Made by a program: the position numbers and the translations under genes. From Methanoregulaceae archaeon (lineage in GTDB: Archaea; Halobacteriota; Methanomicrobia; Methanomicrobiales; Methanospirillaceae), in assembly GCA_015660885.1 (NCBI GenBank), contig JACTUB010000001.1, positions 186,001 through 250,000 on the forward strand: a stretch of 64,000 nucleotides of DNA. Direction: 5' to 3'. Each line of letters starts with the position of its first letter. Within the stretch, counting starts at the first letter, position 1. Shown one piece after another: positions 8,195-17,020 of the stretch. The notes below the pieces were generated by a model, which saw only the letters and a program-made list of their open reading frames with translations, was not told the origin of the DNA and did not search any database.

Positions 8195-9448
8195 GTGTCC
8201 GTGATAAATCGAACATTATCGTGTATTTTTGGCATTGTTCTTCTGGTATACATCACGATACCGGTTGCATCAGCACTTGAGCCACTCTGGATCGCGAACA
8301 CATCTCCGGGTCTTGAGTTGACCACCGTTGCAATATCAGAGGACGGATCAATGATCGTGGCAGGGGGTGACCAATTAGTCGCCGTCTCTCGTGACGGGAC
8401 AAAACTATGGTCGGGATGGTCAAGCGAACTGCTGGAACTGAGCCAGGACGGCAGGTTCATTGTCACCTCCCTTGGTTCAACCGTAAGGGTATTTGATTCA
8501 CAGGGATTGAAGCTATGGGACCAGTCCATAATTGTACCGGTCACCGATATCTCTATTACTCCTGACGGGGCACTCATCGCGGCGTCAGGAGGGAACGTAG
8601 TACAAAGCTGGTATAATTCAGGGTCCGGGCTTGGACACAATACCACAAACCAGGTAAAACACATCAGGATTTCCCCTGCCAAAGATCAGATCGTGGTTAC
8701 TACGGACAGGGCACTCCGGAGTTTCAACCTGAGTTATGTCCCGTTCTGGTCGGACGAGAACGTGCAATCCGACCTCCTTGAAATATCTGGAGATGGAACC
8801 GATATCGTTACTTCCAATGGTAACCGGGTATTGCTCTATCACGGGAGCGGTACCCTGCTCTGGGACAGATATGTTCCCGGGGGAAATATCCTTGCACTTG
8901 CGTATTCCCGTGATGGCTCGACGATAGTCACTGGCCGCGATGATAATTCGGTAACTGTATTGGACCGTAATGGTAACATTCTGTGGTCAGCAAAAGCCGG
9001 GTTCTGGGTAACCAGCGTAGGAGTATCGGATACCGGGTCTGTAATCGTTGCCGGCAGCATGGACAAAAAACTGTATGTTTTTGACAGAACGGGAACACTG
9101 CTCGGGATGTTCCAGGCACCCGGGCAGATAAAATCCCGGTCCGTCGGAATAAGCGGGGATGGTTCACGTATCGTGGCAGTCGATGGCACGAATATCTATG
9201 GTTTTTCCTCGGAACAATTCAGCAGATCCGCATCGCCGACACCAACTGCAGTAACAAGTATTCCGGCGACCGCTGAAATGATTGTGACCCCATCGCTGGC
9301 TGCCGCCACGACTGTTGCAACGACATCCCAGCCGGGAATGCAGCAGACCTCCCCGCACATTCCCACAACCACGCAACAATCCGGCATATTGTGGGTTCTT
9401 TCCCTGCTACCAGTTACAGCCGCGTTCTTACTCTGGAAAAGAATATGA
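8195..9448 (+). CDS. Secreted beta-propeller (WD40/PQQ-like) protein with C-terminal anchor
   Basis: The 417-residue protein has a signal peptide (residues 1-27, ending near ASALE). About seven blade-like repeats follow, each of the form hydrophobic-SxDGxxIVxGG...V..RxGxxLW. A Thr/Pro/Ala-rich stalk spans about 345-395, and a final hydrophobic helix plus KRI looks like a cell-surface anchor. A TATA-like AATATTTAT near 8158-8166 lies about 30 bases before the GTG start with no Shine-Dalgarno, suggesting a leaderless message; a second GTG two codons on is possible. A paralogue of identical length is at 20460-21713. Such proteins are probably surface binding proteins; the ligand is unknown. Confidence 0.85.
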   Translation: MSVINRTLSCIFGIVLLVYITIPVASALEPLWIANTSPGLELTTVAISEDGSMIVAGGDQLVAVSRDGTKLWSGWSSELLELSQDGRFIVTSLGSTVRVFDSQGLKLWDQSIIVPVTDISITPDGALIAASGGNVVQSWYNSGSGLGHNTTNQVKHIRISPAKDQIVVTTDRALRSFNLSYVPFWSDENVQSDLLEISGDGTDIVTSNGNRVLLYHGSGTLLWDRYVPGGNILALAYSRDGSTIVTGRDDNSVTVLDRNGNILWSAKAGFWVTSVGVSDTGSVIVAGSMDKKLYVFDRTGTLLGMFQAPGQIKSRSVGISGDGSRIVAVDGTNIYGFSSEQFSRSASPTPTAVTSIPATAEMIVTPSLAAATTVATTSQPGMQQTSPHIPTTTQQSGILWVLSLLPVTAAFLLWKRI

Positions 9449-9797
9449 GACAGGCACCAACGTAATTTTTTTATGGACGACAACGTGTGAAGCGGTAATA
9501 CCTTTTTTAGTCAGAATAATTCCATTCAATCACTCCTGTACATACGTTGAATGCTACGCGATAGCTGTTATACCGGCACAAAAACCAGGAATGGCTGCAA
9601 TAACAAAGACCTCGTGCATTACTGGTTTTAGAAAAACTAAAAAAAAAGGGTAGATTTCATCGTGATCATCACCATCGCTGCAATGCTGCCCGGCATCCGA
9701 TTCTGCAATCGGCATTACGGCATAGCAAAGGTAGAGCAGGATCCTGAGAACTGCGATCCGGATTACTTAATACTTTATCGCGAGCAAATAACGAAGC
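9449..9797. other. Intergenic stretch with one hairpin
   Basis: No convincing gene is visible in either strand. A perfect hairpin, CCGATT (9697-9702), CTGC loop, AATCGG (9707-9712), is followed by an AT-rich stretch (TTAATACTTTAT, about 9764-9775) that could be the TATA region of the next gene. The hairpin lies about 240 bases past the upstream stop, so it is not an obvious terminator. Confidence 0.4.
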
Positions 9798-10451
9798 ATG
9801 AAATTCATCAGGCTCGCAATTATTATCGGTTTTGTTTTTATGTTTGTCATGACTATTTTCTTCTATCCTGCTCTACCGGATCGTGTGGTATCCCACTGGA
9901 ACGCTGCCGGCCAGGCTGACGGATACATATCGAAGTTCTGGGGACTGGGTCTCATCCCCCTTATCATGACTGCCTGTATTGCCCTGTTTACAGTTATTCC
10001 CCGTATCGACCCGCTCAAAATGAATTATGAGAAGTTCAGGAACTATTATGAGGGATTCATCCTCCTGTTCATCCTTTACCTGCTGGCTGTCCAGGTCCAG
10101 ATCATCCTCTGGAGCAGCGGGTACCAGGTCAGCCCGAACCGCACCTTTCCCCTCCTTTTTGGGATCCTCTTCATCTATATCGGGTTTCTCGTCGAACATG
10201 CAGAGCAGAACTGGTTCGTGGGAATCCGCACGCCGTGGACTCTGAGCAGCGAGGCCGTCTGGAAGAAGACTCATGCTATCGGCGGGAAACTCTTCAAAAT
10301 TGCCGGCATTGTTTCCTTTGTCGGGCTATTGTTCCGGGATTTTGCCATCTGGTTTATCCTGGTGCCGGTGCTGGCGGTCGCAGTGTTTACGGTAGCCTAT
10401 TCGTATTTCGCCTTTCAGAAGGAGAAAGAAAATTCTGAAAGGGTGGGTTGA
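9798..10451 (+). CDS. DUF1648/SdpI-family membrane protein
   Basis: The 217-residue membrane protein has about six hydrophobic segments. The N-terminal part (LPDRVVSHWNAAGQADGY near 26-44) is the DUF1648 signature. The C-terminal part (NWFVGIRTPWTLSSEAVWKKTH near 138-160) is the SdpI signature. In Bacillus, SdpI gives immunity to the toxin SdpC and helps sequester a repressor; archaeal members are of unknown function and no sdpC-like toxin is nearby. A TATA-like stretch at about 9764-9775 and the absence of a Shine-Dalgarno suggest a short or absent leader. It is monocistronic by spacing. Confidence 0.88.
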   Translation: MKFIRLAIIIGFVFMFVMTIFFYPALPDRVVSHWNAAGQADGYISKFWGLGLIPLIMTACIALFTVIPRIDPLKMNYEKFRNYYEGFILLFILYLLAVQVQIILWSSGYQVSPNRTFPLLFGILFIYIGFLVEHAEQNWFVGIRTPWTLSSEAVWKKTHAIGGKLFKIAGIVSFVGLLFRDFAIWFILVPVLAVAVFTVAYSYFAFQKEKENSERVG

Positions 10452-10650
10452 GATTTTTTTAATCGGGCAGAAGCCAGGCATCGGATCGAAGATGCAGATA
10501 GTTTGCCGGAATCATCGAAAATGAGCGAAATGCCTACCGCACCCTACTTCAGAAATCATTAAATGTTACCTTCGTGTTCAGTCAGGGAAACACTTTCACA
10601 CCGCTCAGACCTGAGCCTTATCCTCTTCAGAGCGGGAGTGATCCGGTGCT

Positions 10651-11423
10651 ATGTTGATCGAACTCCGCGAGGGGATGATACTTCACCAGGGAAAGTTCAA
10701 CGCAGTGATCGCTCCCGAGAAGGTGGTGGTCTCTGCACTCAACAACAACGCGGATCTCCAGCGGTTCCTGTTCCTGTACGTGAGCGGCAACTACTCGCGC
10801 CTCCTCACTGCGATCAACCGGTCATCCAAAAACTTCGAAGTCCACAGGTCATTTATAGCCCACCAGCTCTTCACGATACTCAGTGGGACGAGCCATACCG
10901 TTGTTCTCTTAGAACACGACCCGACACTTTTTGAAGGTGCGGAGAATATGATCCCGCATATCGCGGGGATGCTCAAAAAGGTCGGACGTGAATCGCTTGT
11001 TATCTTCTACACCCCCTCTATCGACAACTCGTTTTCAGTACTGATGCGTCAGGCCGACCACAGCATCGAGATCGCACCGTACGAAGACCGGCCCGGCCAC
11101 ACTATTTCCCGCGGCTTCTTGGAGCGGCGGACCCTTCCCACCTTCGCAGAAGACACAGGAGATGTCGTGATAGGCAGGAGTTTCGAGAGCATCCGGCAAG
11201 GCGTGAAGAGCATGGCTGACGCTGAAGCCGGTCTGCACGGGCACTCGAAAAGGATGACCAGCAGTACGGCGAGAAACTGGTGGAACTGGCAAAGAAACAC
11301 TCGAGCGAGGCTTTCGCTGCCTGTGGTGATCCTCTTGAAGCTGCGATCTTCTCAGTGCTCGTCGAGACGCTCAAACGCCAGGACCAGATTGCGTCGCACA
11401 TGAGGGAAGATGTGGATCGTTGA
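10651..11423 (+). CDS. RecA/RadA-like protein without P-loop, C-terminus frameshifted
   Basis: The first 195 residues read MLIELREGMILHQGKFN... and include a RecA-like core with strands TVVLLEHD and SLVIFYTPS, but no Walker A motif, so it is probably an inactive RadA-type paralogue. The uninterrupted frame ends at 11403 with nonsense-like sequence (Arg/Ser-rich). The +2 frame instead continues as a sensible helical end (KDDQQYGEKLVELAKK ... REDVDR) to a stop at 11421-11423, overlapping the polymerase start. One base therefore appears missing around 11200-11251, most simply in AAAA at 11248-11251. This gene and the polymerase form an operon, matching a known association of archaeal PolB2 with RecA-like proteins (recalled, not searched). 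Confidence 0.7.
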
Positions 11424-13434
11424 CTCAGCATACCGGAACGGGGGGGTTGATCTCTGGACAAAGGACGGGGCTGTTACAAAAGTCCATCACGAGTACAACC
11501 CGCCCTTTCTCGTCCATTTCCCTGACCTCCATGCACATCACGAGCTGATCGGTACTCTTGAGGAGCGGTACAGGGCAGAGGAGTGCACCATCCGCACCAT
11601 CTTCGGGGATCTCCAAGGCTACTCGGTGTATGCAGGCCGCGATGTTGCAGAGGCAATTGAACAACAGGCGAAATTCGATGTGCAACTTTTCAATGTTGAC
11701 GTGCGCCGGGACCAGCGCTTCATGGCGGAGCACAGGATCTTCCCGTGTGGCGGTGAGACCGATGACCGGTTCTCACCAGAGTTCTCGTACAGTCTGAACA
11801 GCATTGAGATTATAGTTCACAACAACCCGTCACTCTCGCCGCTCTGCTCCGATGTTGAAATTATTCACGAGCACACGGAACAGCTGACCGGACAGACAAG
11901 GGAGGTGCTCGAGGATCTCTTCCTGCTCGTAGAGTCACTTGACCCTGATGTAATCCTCATGCCGGATGCTGATACATGGATGCCGAAAATCCGGAAACAG
12001 GCACAAAAGCACGGCCTCGGTATGCCCTTCTCACGGAACGGGAAGTACCGGCAGATGGATTCCCGTTCGTACTGGAGTTACGGGAGGATGGAACACAAGG
12101 GATCAGCTCTCATCCCGGATGGGCGTATCCTGATCGACACCGAACAGTCGTTTGTGTACCAGGAGGGCGGGCTTGACGGGGTGCTCATGGCCGCACGGCT
12201 CTCGGGACTTTCACCGAACCTTTCATCACGTTTCACGCCGGGCACTCTTATCAGCAGCTATGAAATCTATGATGCAGTGAAACAAGGAATCGCAGTCCCG
12301 TTCCGGAAGAGCGACCCGGAGATGATCCGTCATGTCGCCGCACTGCGGGCTGCGGACCGGGGCGGGATGATGTTCCAACCGGCACCGGGCATCTACGAAA
12401 AGGTCGAGGAGATCGATTTCACCTCTATGTACCCCACGATTATCGTGCATTCCAACCTGTCACCAGAAACAATTGAGCACCCGGAACGGCAGGGTTTTCT
12501 CCCTGCCGCACTTAAGCCTCTTCTCGAACTGCGTATCAATACCAAACGATTAAAGAAGACAAATCCCCGGTTCACCGGCATCGACTCTATCCTGAAGTGG
12601 ATGCTCGTCACCTGCTTTGGCTACACAGGCTACAAAAATGCGAAGTTCGGGAGGATCGAAGTGCATGAAGGGATCACGGGACGTTCCCGGGATATCCTGA
12701 TCTGCACGAAGAATATTGCCGAGGAGCTGGGGTTTATCGTCCTGCATGGGATCGTGGACTGCCTCTGGGTGCAGGGTTCCGCTGTCGGTATGCTGAAACA
12801 GAGGGTCGAGAAAGAGAGCGGAATTCCCACCGAAATCGACCACTTCGACTGGATCGTCTTTGAACCGATGAATGACGGGTTTGGTGCATATAATCGGTAC
12901 TTCGGCAGGCTCGCTGACGGGAGCATTAAAGCGAGGGGGATCGCGGCACGGCGGCACGACACCCCTGAATTCATCCGTTTGATGCAGGGCAGGATGCTCG
13001 AGGTCATGGCGACTGCACGGAGTATCGCAGAACTTAACGACAAAAAAGAAGAGATCGGGAATATTTTCCGGGAGACGATAAAGAGCCTTCCCGCGGCTGA
13101 CCCAAGGACGATGATTATCAATCGCAGGATAAGCCGGCTCACGTATGCTCACCGGTGCATAGAAGATGCAGCGGTCCGGGCCTACCGGAAGCACGGTATA
13201 GAAATCGCTCCCGGAATGAAGATCAAATATGTGGTGACAGATGCCCGGAGATACCAGGTTTCTCCGGCATGGTATGCTGACTCATTTGATCTTCCGTTTT
13301 ACCGTGGCCTTATCGACAAGGCATGGACCGAGATCTCATTTTCCTTCACAGGAGGGAAATCCGAAGTGAAGATATTCGATGACGTCCCTGTTTTAAGCTC
13401 ATCTGCGGAGAACAGAGTAAATATACGGGCCTGA
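11410..13434 (+). CDS. B-family DNA polymerase, PolB2-like with altered motif C
   Basis: The 674-residue protein has the family B palm and fingers. Motif A is EIDFTSMYPTII with catalytic Asp336, motif B is KWMLVTCFGYTGYKNAKFG, and motif C is HGIVDCLWV instead of YGDTDS. Asp450 keeps the second motif C aspartate, but the first is Ile448. The N-terminal exonuclease region lacks an obvious DxE pair. This pattern, with a length below the roughly 780 residues of replicative PolB, fits archaeal PolB2, which is linked to DNA-damage tolerance in Sulfolobales. The ATG at 11410 follows GAGGGAAG and overlaps the upstream frame. Activity cannot be judged from sequence; the two main metal-binding aspartates remain. 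Confidence 0.85.
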   Translation: MWIVDSAYRNGGVDLWTKDGAVTKVHHEYNPPFLVHFPDLHAHHELIGTLEERYRAEECTIRTIFGDLQGYSVYAGRDVAEAIEQQAKFDVQLFNVDVRRDQRFMAEHRIFPCGGETDDRFSPEFSYSLNSIEIIVHNNPSLSPLCSDVEIIHEHTEQLTGQTREVLEDLFLLVESLDPDVILMPDADTWMPKIRKQAQKHGLGMPFSRNGKYRQMDSRSYWSYGRMEHKGSALIPDGRILIDTEQSFVYQEGGLDGVLMAARLSGLSPNLSSRFTPGTLISSYEIYDAVKQGIAVPFRKSDPEMIRHVAALRAADRGGMMFQPAPGIYEKVEEIDFTSMYPTIIVHSNLSPETIEHPERQGFLPAALKPLLELRINTKRLKKTNPRFTGIDSILKWMLVTCFGYTGYKNAKFGRIEVHEGITGRSRDILICTKNIAEELGFIVLHGIVDCLWVQGSAVGMLKQRVEKESGIPTEIDHFDWIVFEPMNDGFGAYNRYFGRLADGSIKARGIAARRHDTPEFIRLMQGRMLEVMATARSIAELNDKKEEIGNIFRETIKSLPAADPRTMIINRRISRLTYAHRCIEDAAVRAYRKHGIEIAPGMKIKYVVTDARRYQVSPAWYADSFDLPFYRGLIDKAWTEISFSFTGGKSEVKIFDDVPVLSSSAENRVNIRA

Positions 13435-13501
13435 TTGTTCCGAAATATTGAAAGGGTCTCCCTGATTTAACCAATCTATCCCGTCTTCTGATAAAAAGAG
13501 A

Positions 13502-13843
13502 TCAGCCAATATTGAAAAACAGAACAGTTTTTTTGACATCCACAATTCCGTCATGGTTATAATCATATGTTACAACAGTGGGACTAACTGAGATTTCCGA
13601 GATAATTCCATTGTATACTGCAACATCATTTAAATCCAACGGGACCGGAGTCGATAACGATTCGGGATTCTCAGTTCCAGGCCCGTTTTTTGAATTACTA
13701 GTGGACGAATTACCAGCTTCTAATATGCTGTCAGTTTTCTGTGTGGTTTTATCAACACCCGGGAGTTTCACGGATATCATGAATCCGGCCGTGACTAGAA
13801 CAATTATGAGGATCACTGCAAGGAGTGGAACTGCCCTTCCCAT
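13502..13843 (-). CDS. Small membrane-anchored exported protein with a calcium-loop-like motif
   Basis: The 113-residue protein begins with an uncleaved or cleaved hydrophobic helix (residues 4-24). A Ser/Thr/Asn-rich linker follows, then a short beta-rich domain with DYNHDGIVD near residues 93-101, which matches the core of an EF-hand or dockerin calcium loop (DxNxDGxxD). The mature part should lie outside the cell. I do not recognise a family. An AGGAAA element is about 8 bases before the ATG. It converges on the polymerase gene. Confidence 0.65.
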   Translation of the reverse strand: MGRAVPLLAVILIIVLVTAGFMISVKLPGVDKTTQKTDSILEAGNSSTSNSKNGPGTENPESLSTPVPLDLNDVAVYNGIISEISVSPTVVTYDYNHDGIVDVKKTVLFFNIG

Positions 13844-14156
13844 TTTTATTTTCCTGTTAAGTCCATTTAGTCATTTAATAATTAATAAATTTTTCTATTT
13901 TAATCAGAGCCAGATTTAATGATTTTTGCAAAAAAATTAAAAAATCATCATGCATCACATATTTAATTAGGGTCGATTTGATGAAGTATCAACACTGCAT
14001 CAGGATCACTAAAAAAGTGTGTGTGATGAATACATTATGTTAGGGCTGAATAGGTGAACCCAAGAATGAGATTTCGGGAGTACAACCAGAACCGGCACGA
14101 TGATACGGTAAAAAAAAGATCAGATTATCCAAGAGAAAAATTATTGAAATGGGACG
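13844..14156. other. AT-rich intergenic stretch, nothing recognised
   Basis: This lies between two minus-strand genes for exported proteins. The part next to 13843 is very AT-rich (TTAATAATTAATAAA near 13875-13889), suitable as the promoter of the 13502-13843 gene. No RNA gene or coding frame is supported. Confidence 0.4.
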
Positions 14157-14648
14157 TCAGGAAACCCGCTGGAAGATCAGGTAAGTCTTACCATTTGTGC
14201 GGAGGATCAAGTGGTCATCATCGATTGAATAAGATGATGTACTCTGCAATAACTGGAAATAGGTTCCCTCCTGCTCTGAAGTTGCACGGCAATATATCTG
14301 GGTTGATATGACCGGGCCGATTGTAATGCTACGCCCATAGAGTGTCGTCGTCCCCTCTACCATATAGGGTCCTGAGTAACTGTTGCACCCGCCATTCCCC
14401 CTCAGGGTTCTGTCACCCAAGATTGTCAGGTTTATTGCGGTTGTCGGCGTGATGATGGGGGAATCCTCTCCGGTTGCCATGGATGTAAGGATCCACGTGC
14501 CTACCATGGCTTGTGATGGTATTTCAGAAATTGCCGTGGATACGGGTGCAGGCAGGGTAGTCACCGGCGGTGATGGGGGAGGCGTGGAAGTACAGCCGGC
14601 CACCATAAGAGACAAAATAACCAGTGCAATGAAAAGGACCACACGCAT
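14157..14648 (-). CDS. META-domain lipoprotein
   Basis: From the ATG at 14648 the product is 163 residues. It has a signal peptide with a lipobox (SLMVAGC, Cys18), a Pro/Thr/Ser-rich linker and a META (HslJ-like) domain: MVGTWILTSM, then GNGGCNSYSGPY and a final strand near the C-terminus. META proteins sit at the cell surface or membrane; HslJ in E. coli is tied to stress and novobiocin resistance, but archaeal roles are unknown. Upstream in-frame ATGs exist at 14672 and 14678. The 14648 start is preferred because GGAG lies 10 bases before it and it gives a compact signal peptide. Confidence 0.8.
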   Translation of the reverse strand: MRVVLFIALVILSLMVAGCTSTPPPSPPVTTLPAPVSTAISEIPSQAMVGTWILTSMATGEDSPIITPTTAINLTILGDRTLRGNGGCNSYSGPYMVEGTTTLYGRSITIGPVISTQIYCRATSEQEGTYFQLLQSTSSYSIDDDHLILRTNGKTYLIFQRVS

Positions 14649-15019
14649 TGGGTCCATTCTCCATGAAAACATACTCATTCCATTATGCCAGGACAATTAT
14701 CAGGTTTCCTGTAGTGCGAGTTGCTCACGATCTCGCTTGACCCATGCGACCCTAGTGATCCCAAGATCCCCGACTCACACCCATCGCTAAACCTGTCGTC
14801 GTAAAACCACACCATCCCGAACCCCTTATTAACCCTGCGAGGTAATATCTACCGTATCAACGATCATCTGGTCGTTGAACCAGATTACCGGCGGGAGCGG
14901 CTTGTAAGGCACTCGTGCTGGTGAGGGAGCGAGCGAACGCTCGCATGACTCCCTGGCAAATCCAAGAATAGTATAGCATACAAGAGCATACCATAGGACA
15001 CAATAGGGGTAAATATTTT
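14649..15019. other. Divergent intergenic stretch with an extended hairpin
   Basis: This separates the META lipoprotein (minus) from the PIN-ATPase gene (plus). No gene is visible. It contains the hairpin at 14925-14955 and ends in an AT-rich segment (AATATTTTATG at about 15011-15021) next to the PIN-ATPase start. Confidence 0.4.
14925..14955. repeat. Imperfect long hairpin with GCGAGC-GAAC-GCTCGC core
   Basis: GCGAGC (14929-14934) and GCTCGC (14939-14944) form a perfect 6-bp stem with a GAAC tetraloop. Flanking GGGAG and CTCCC extend it after a small asymmetric bulge. The loop and right arm share GAACGCTC with the intergenic elements near 19861 and 36456. Confidence 0.45.
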
Positions 15020-16975
15020 ATGATACTGGTACCAGATACAAGCGTCCTCATCGACGGACGCATAACCTCAATGATAAAAGCCGGTGAATACAAGGGTTCA
15101 ACAATAATCGTTCCTGAAGCGGTGATTGCAGAACTTGAAGCCCAGGCAAACAACGGACGAGAAATAGGGTTTTCAGGTCTGAACGAACTTCAGCAGCTCA
15201 GCAGGATGGCAGAAGAAAAAACGATAGAACTCAAATTTTCCGGTGTCCGCCCATCACTTGAACAGGTCAAGCTTGCGAGCGGCGGTGAGATCGACGCGAT
15301 GATACGCAACATTGCGATTGAGAATTCAGCACGGTTCATCACCAGCGATTTCGTTCAGGCCGAAGTGGCACGGGCAAAAGGGCTGGATGTTATTTACCTG
15401 AAACCGCAGGTAAGCGACTTCGTTCCCCTGGGCATCGACCAGTTCTTTGATGAGCATACGATCGCGGTGTATCTCAAGGAACGGGTCTGCCCGAGCGCCA
15501 AGAAGGGGACAATCAGCGATATGAAGCTTATGAAGATCCGCGAACAGCCAACCAGCGAATACGAGCTCCGTGCCCTTGCACAGGAGATCCTCGAAAGGGC
15601 AAAGCGGGATCCTGACGGTTTCATCGAAGTCGAAAAGCGGGGAATCACGGTTGTGCAGATCGGTTCGATGCGGATTGCAATCGCCCGTCGCCCGTTCTCT
15701 GATGGCATGGAGATCACCGCGGTCCGTCCGATTGTTGATGTAACATTGAAAGACTATGCCAAGGCAGACATCATCACAAAACGGATCACCAGCGAAAAGA
15801 GAGGGTTGATCATCGTTGGAGCTCCCGGGTCCGGGAAAACTACCCTTGCGCAGAGTGTCGCAACCTACCTTTCTGACAGCGGTTTTGTCGTAAAGACCAT
15901 GGAGGCGCCCCGCGAACTGCAGGTGCCGGACCAGATTACCCAGTATACGATGCTGGACGGCAGCATGTCCAACACCGCTGATGTGCTCTTACTGGTCAGG
16001 CCGGACTTTGTTATCTTTGACGAACTTCGTAAAAACGAGGATTTCAATGTATTTGCTGATATGCGGCTTGCTGGTCTTGGCATGATTGGTGTCATCCATG
16101 CAAACGGCGTTCAGGATGCAGTCCAGCGTTTCTCCGATCGAGTGGACTTCTCGGTGCTCTCACAGATTATCAATACAATCATCTTTGTCAAGCAGGGAGT
16201 GATAACAAAGGTTTACGATGTAGATTTCACCATCAAGGTTCCCGAGGGGATGGCCAATGAAATGCACATACGCCCGGTAACCATTGTAACTGATCATGAA
16301 ACAGGTGAGCTGGTTATCGATGTCTTCCGGTACGATGGCGAGACTATCGTGATGCCGATGACTGCAGTATCGACTGCAGCAAGAAAAGCCTCCCAGGTAG
16401 TCCAGAATGTCGGCGTTTCCGTAGCATCTGTCAGCAACGTCCACTCCCCGGTTCCCTTGCCGGAGATGAATCCCGCAAAGGAAAACGAAGATCGTCCCGG
16501 CTGGAAACTCATGGAAAAAGATATTCAACGTGAGATCGGGCGCTATACAGAAGGTTTTGTTGACGTCCAGATGATAAGCGATACAAAAGCTGTCGTATAT
16601 ATCGATGACAAAGACGTACCGGCTGCAATCGGCAAGGGAGGTAAAAACATCTCTGCTATTGTCAATAAAATAGGTATCGGGATTGACATCAAGCCCCGTT
16701 CTGAATTTGACCGCCAACAGCTGCAACCGCAGAAAAGTGATGTGGAGTTCAATCTTGGTAGCGGTATTAAGATACAAACGGACAAGAAGCAGCTTACTAT
16801 AGTCGCCCCGGAACAAAGCGGTAAGATCGTGGACGTATTTGCAGGTAAGGAATACCTGTTCACTGCTACCGTGAATGAAATGGGAGAGATTCATCTTGCC
16901 AAGAATTCGAGCATTGCACAGGAAATGATTCGGCGCTACCAGAACAGTGAGAATATTAAGCTGCGGCCGGTATAA
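15020..16975 (+). CDS. PIN-ATPase-KH protein (PINc/VapC-type ATPase)
   Basis: The 651-residue protein has three parts. First is an N-terminal PIN nuclease-like domain (LVPDTSVLIDGR, acidic Asp6 and others, residues 1-140). Second is a PilT/VirB11-type ATPase with Walker A GAPGSGKTT near 267 and a Walker B FVIFDELRK. Third is a KH-type RNA-binding region with GKGG near 538 (about 505-560). This architecture is conserved across archaea and is thought to be an RNA-directed ATPase or nuclease, with substrate unknown. The ATG is in TTTTATG with TATA-like sequence just before it, so the message may be leaderless. leuS follows 45 bases later. Confidence 0.93.
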   Translation: MILVPDTSVLIDGRITSMIKAGEYKGSTIIVPEAVIAELEAQANNGREIGFSGLNELQQLSRMAEEKTIELKFSGVRPSLEQVKLASGGEIDAMIRNIAIENSARFITSDFVQAEVARAKGLDVIYLKPQVSDFVPLGIDQFFDEHTIAVYLKERVCPSAKKGTISDMKLMKIREQPTSEYELRALAQEILERAKRDPDGFIEVEKRGITVVQIGSMRIAIARRPFSDGMEITAVRPIVDVTLKDYAKADIITKRITSEKRGLIIVGAPGSGKTTLAQSVATYLSDSGFVVKTMEAPRELQVPDQITQYTMLDGSMSNTADVLLLVRPDFVIFDELRKNEDFNVFADMRLAGLGMIGVIHANGVQDAVQRFSDRVDFSVLSQIINTIIFVKQGVITKVYDVDFTIKVPEGMANEMHIRPVTIVTDHETGELVIDVFRYDGETIVMPMTAVSTAARKASQVVQNVGVSVASVSNVHSPVPLPEMNPAKENEDRPGWKLMEKDIQREIGRYTEGFVDVQMISDTKAVVYIDDKDVPAAIGKGGKNISAIVNKIGIGIDIKPRSEFDRQQLQPQKSDVEFNLGSGIKIQTDKKQLTIVAPEQSGKIVDVFAGKEYLFTATVNEMGEIHLAKNSSIAQEMIRRYQNSENIKLRPV

Positions 16976-17020
16976 CCCGGGAAATTCTGATTTTTTTATA
17001 AGAAACGAAGGTGAAATGGT

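Noticed and set aside
9315..9919. Two plus-strand frames of 85-112 codons
   Set aside because: One overlaps the propeller gene and the other overlaps the SdpI-like gene in other frames; neither has a ribosome site or recognisable sequence.
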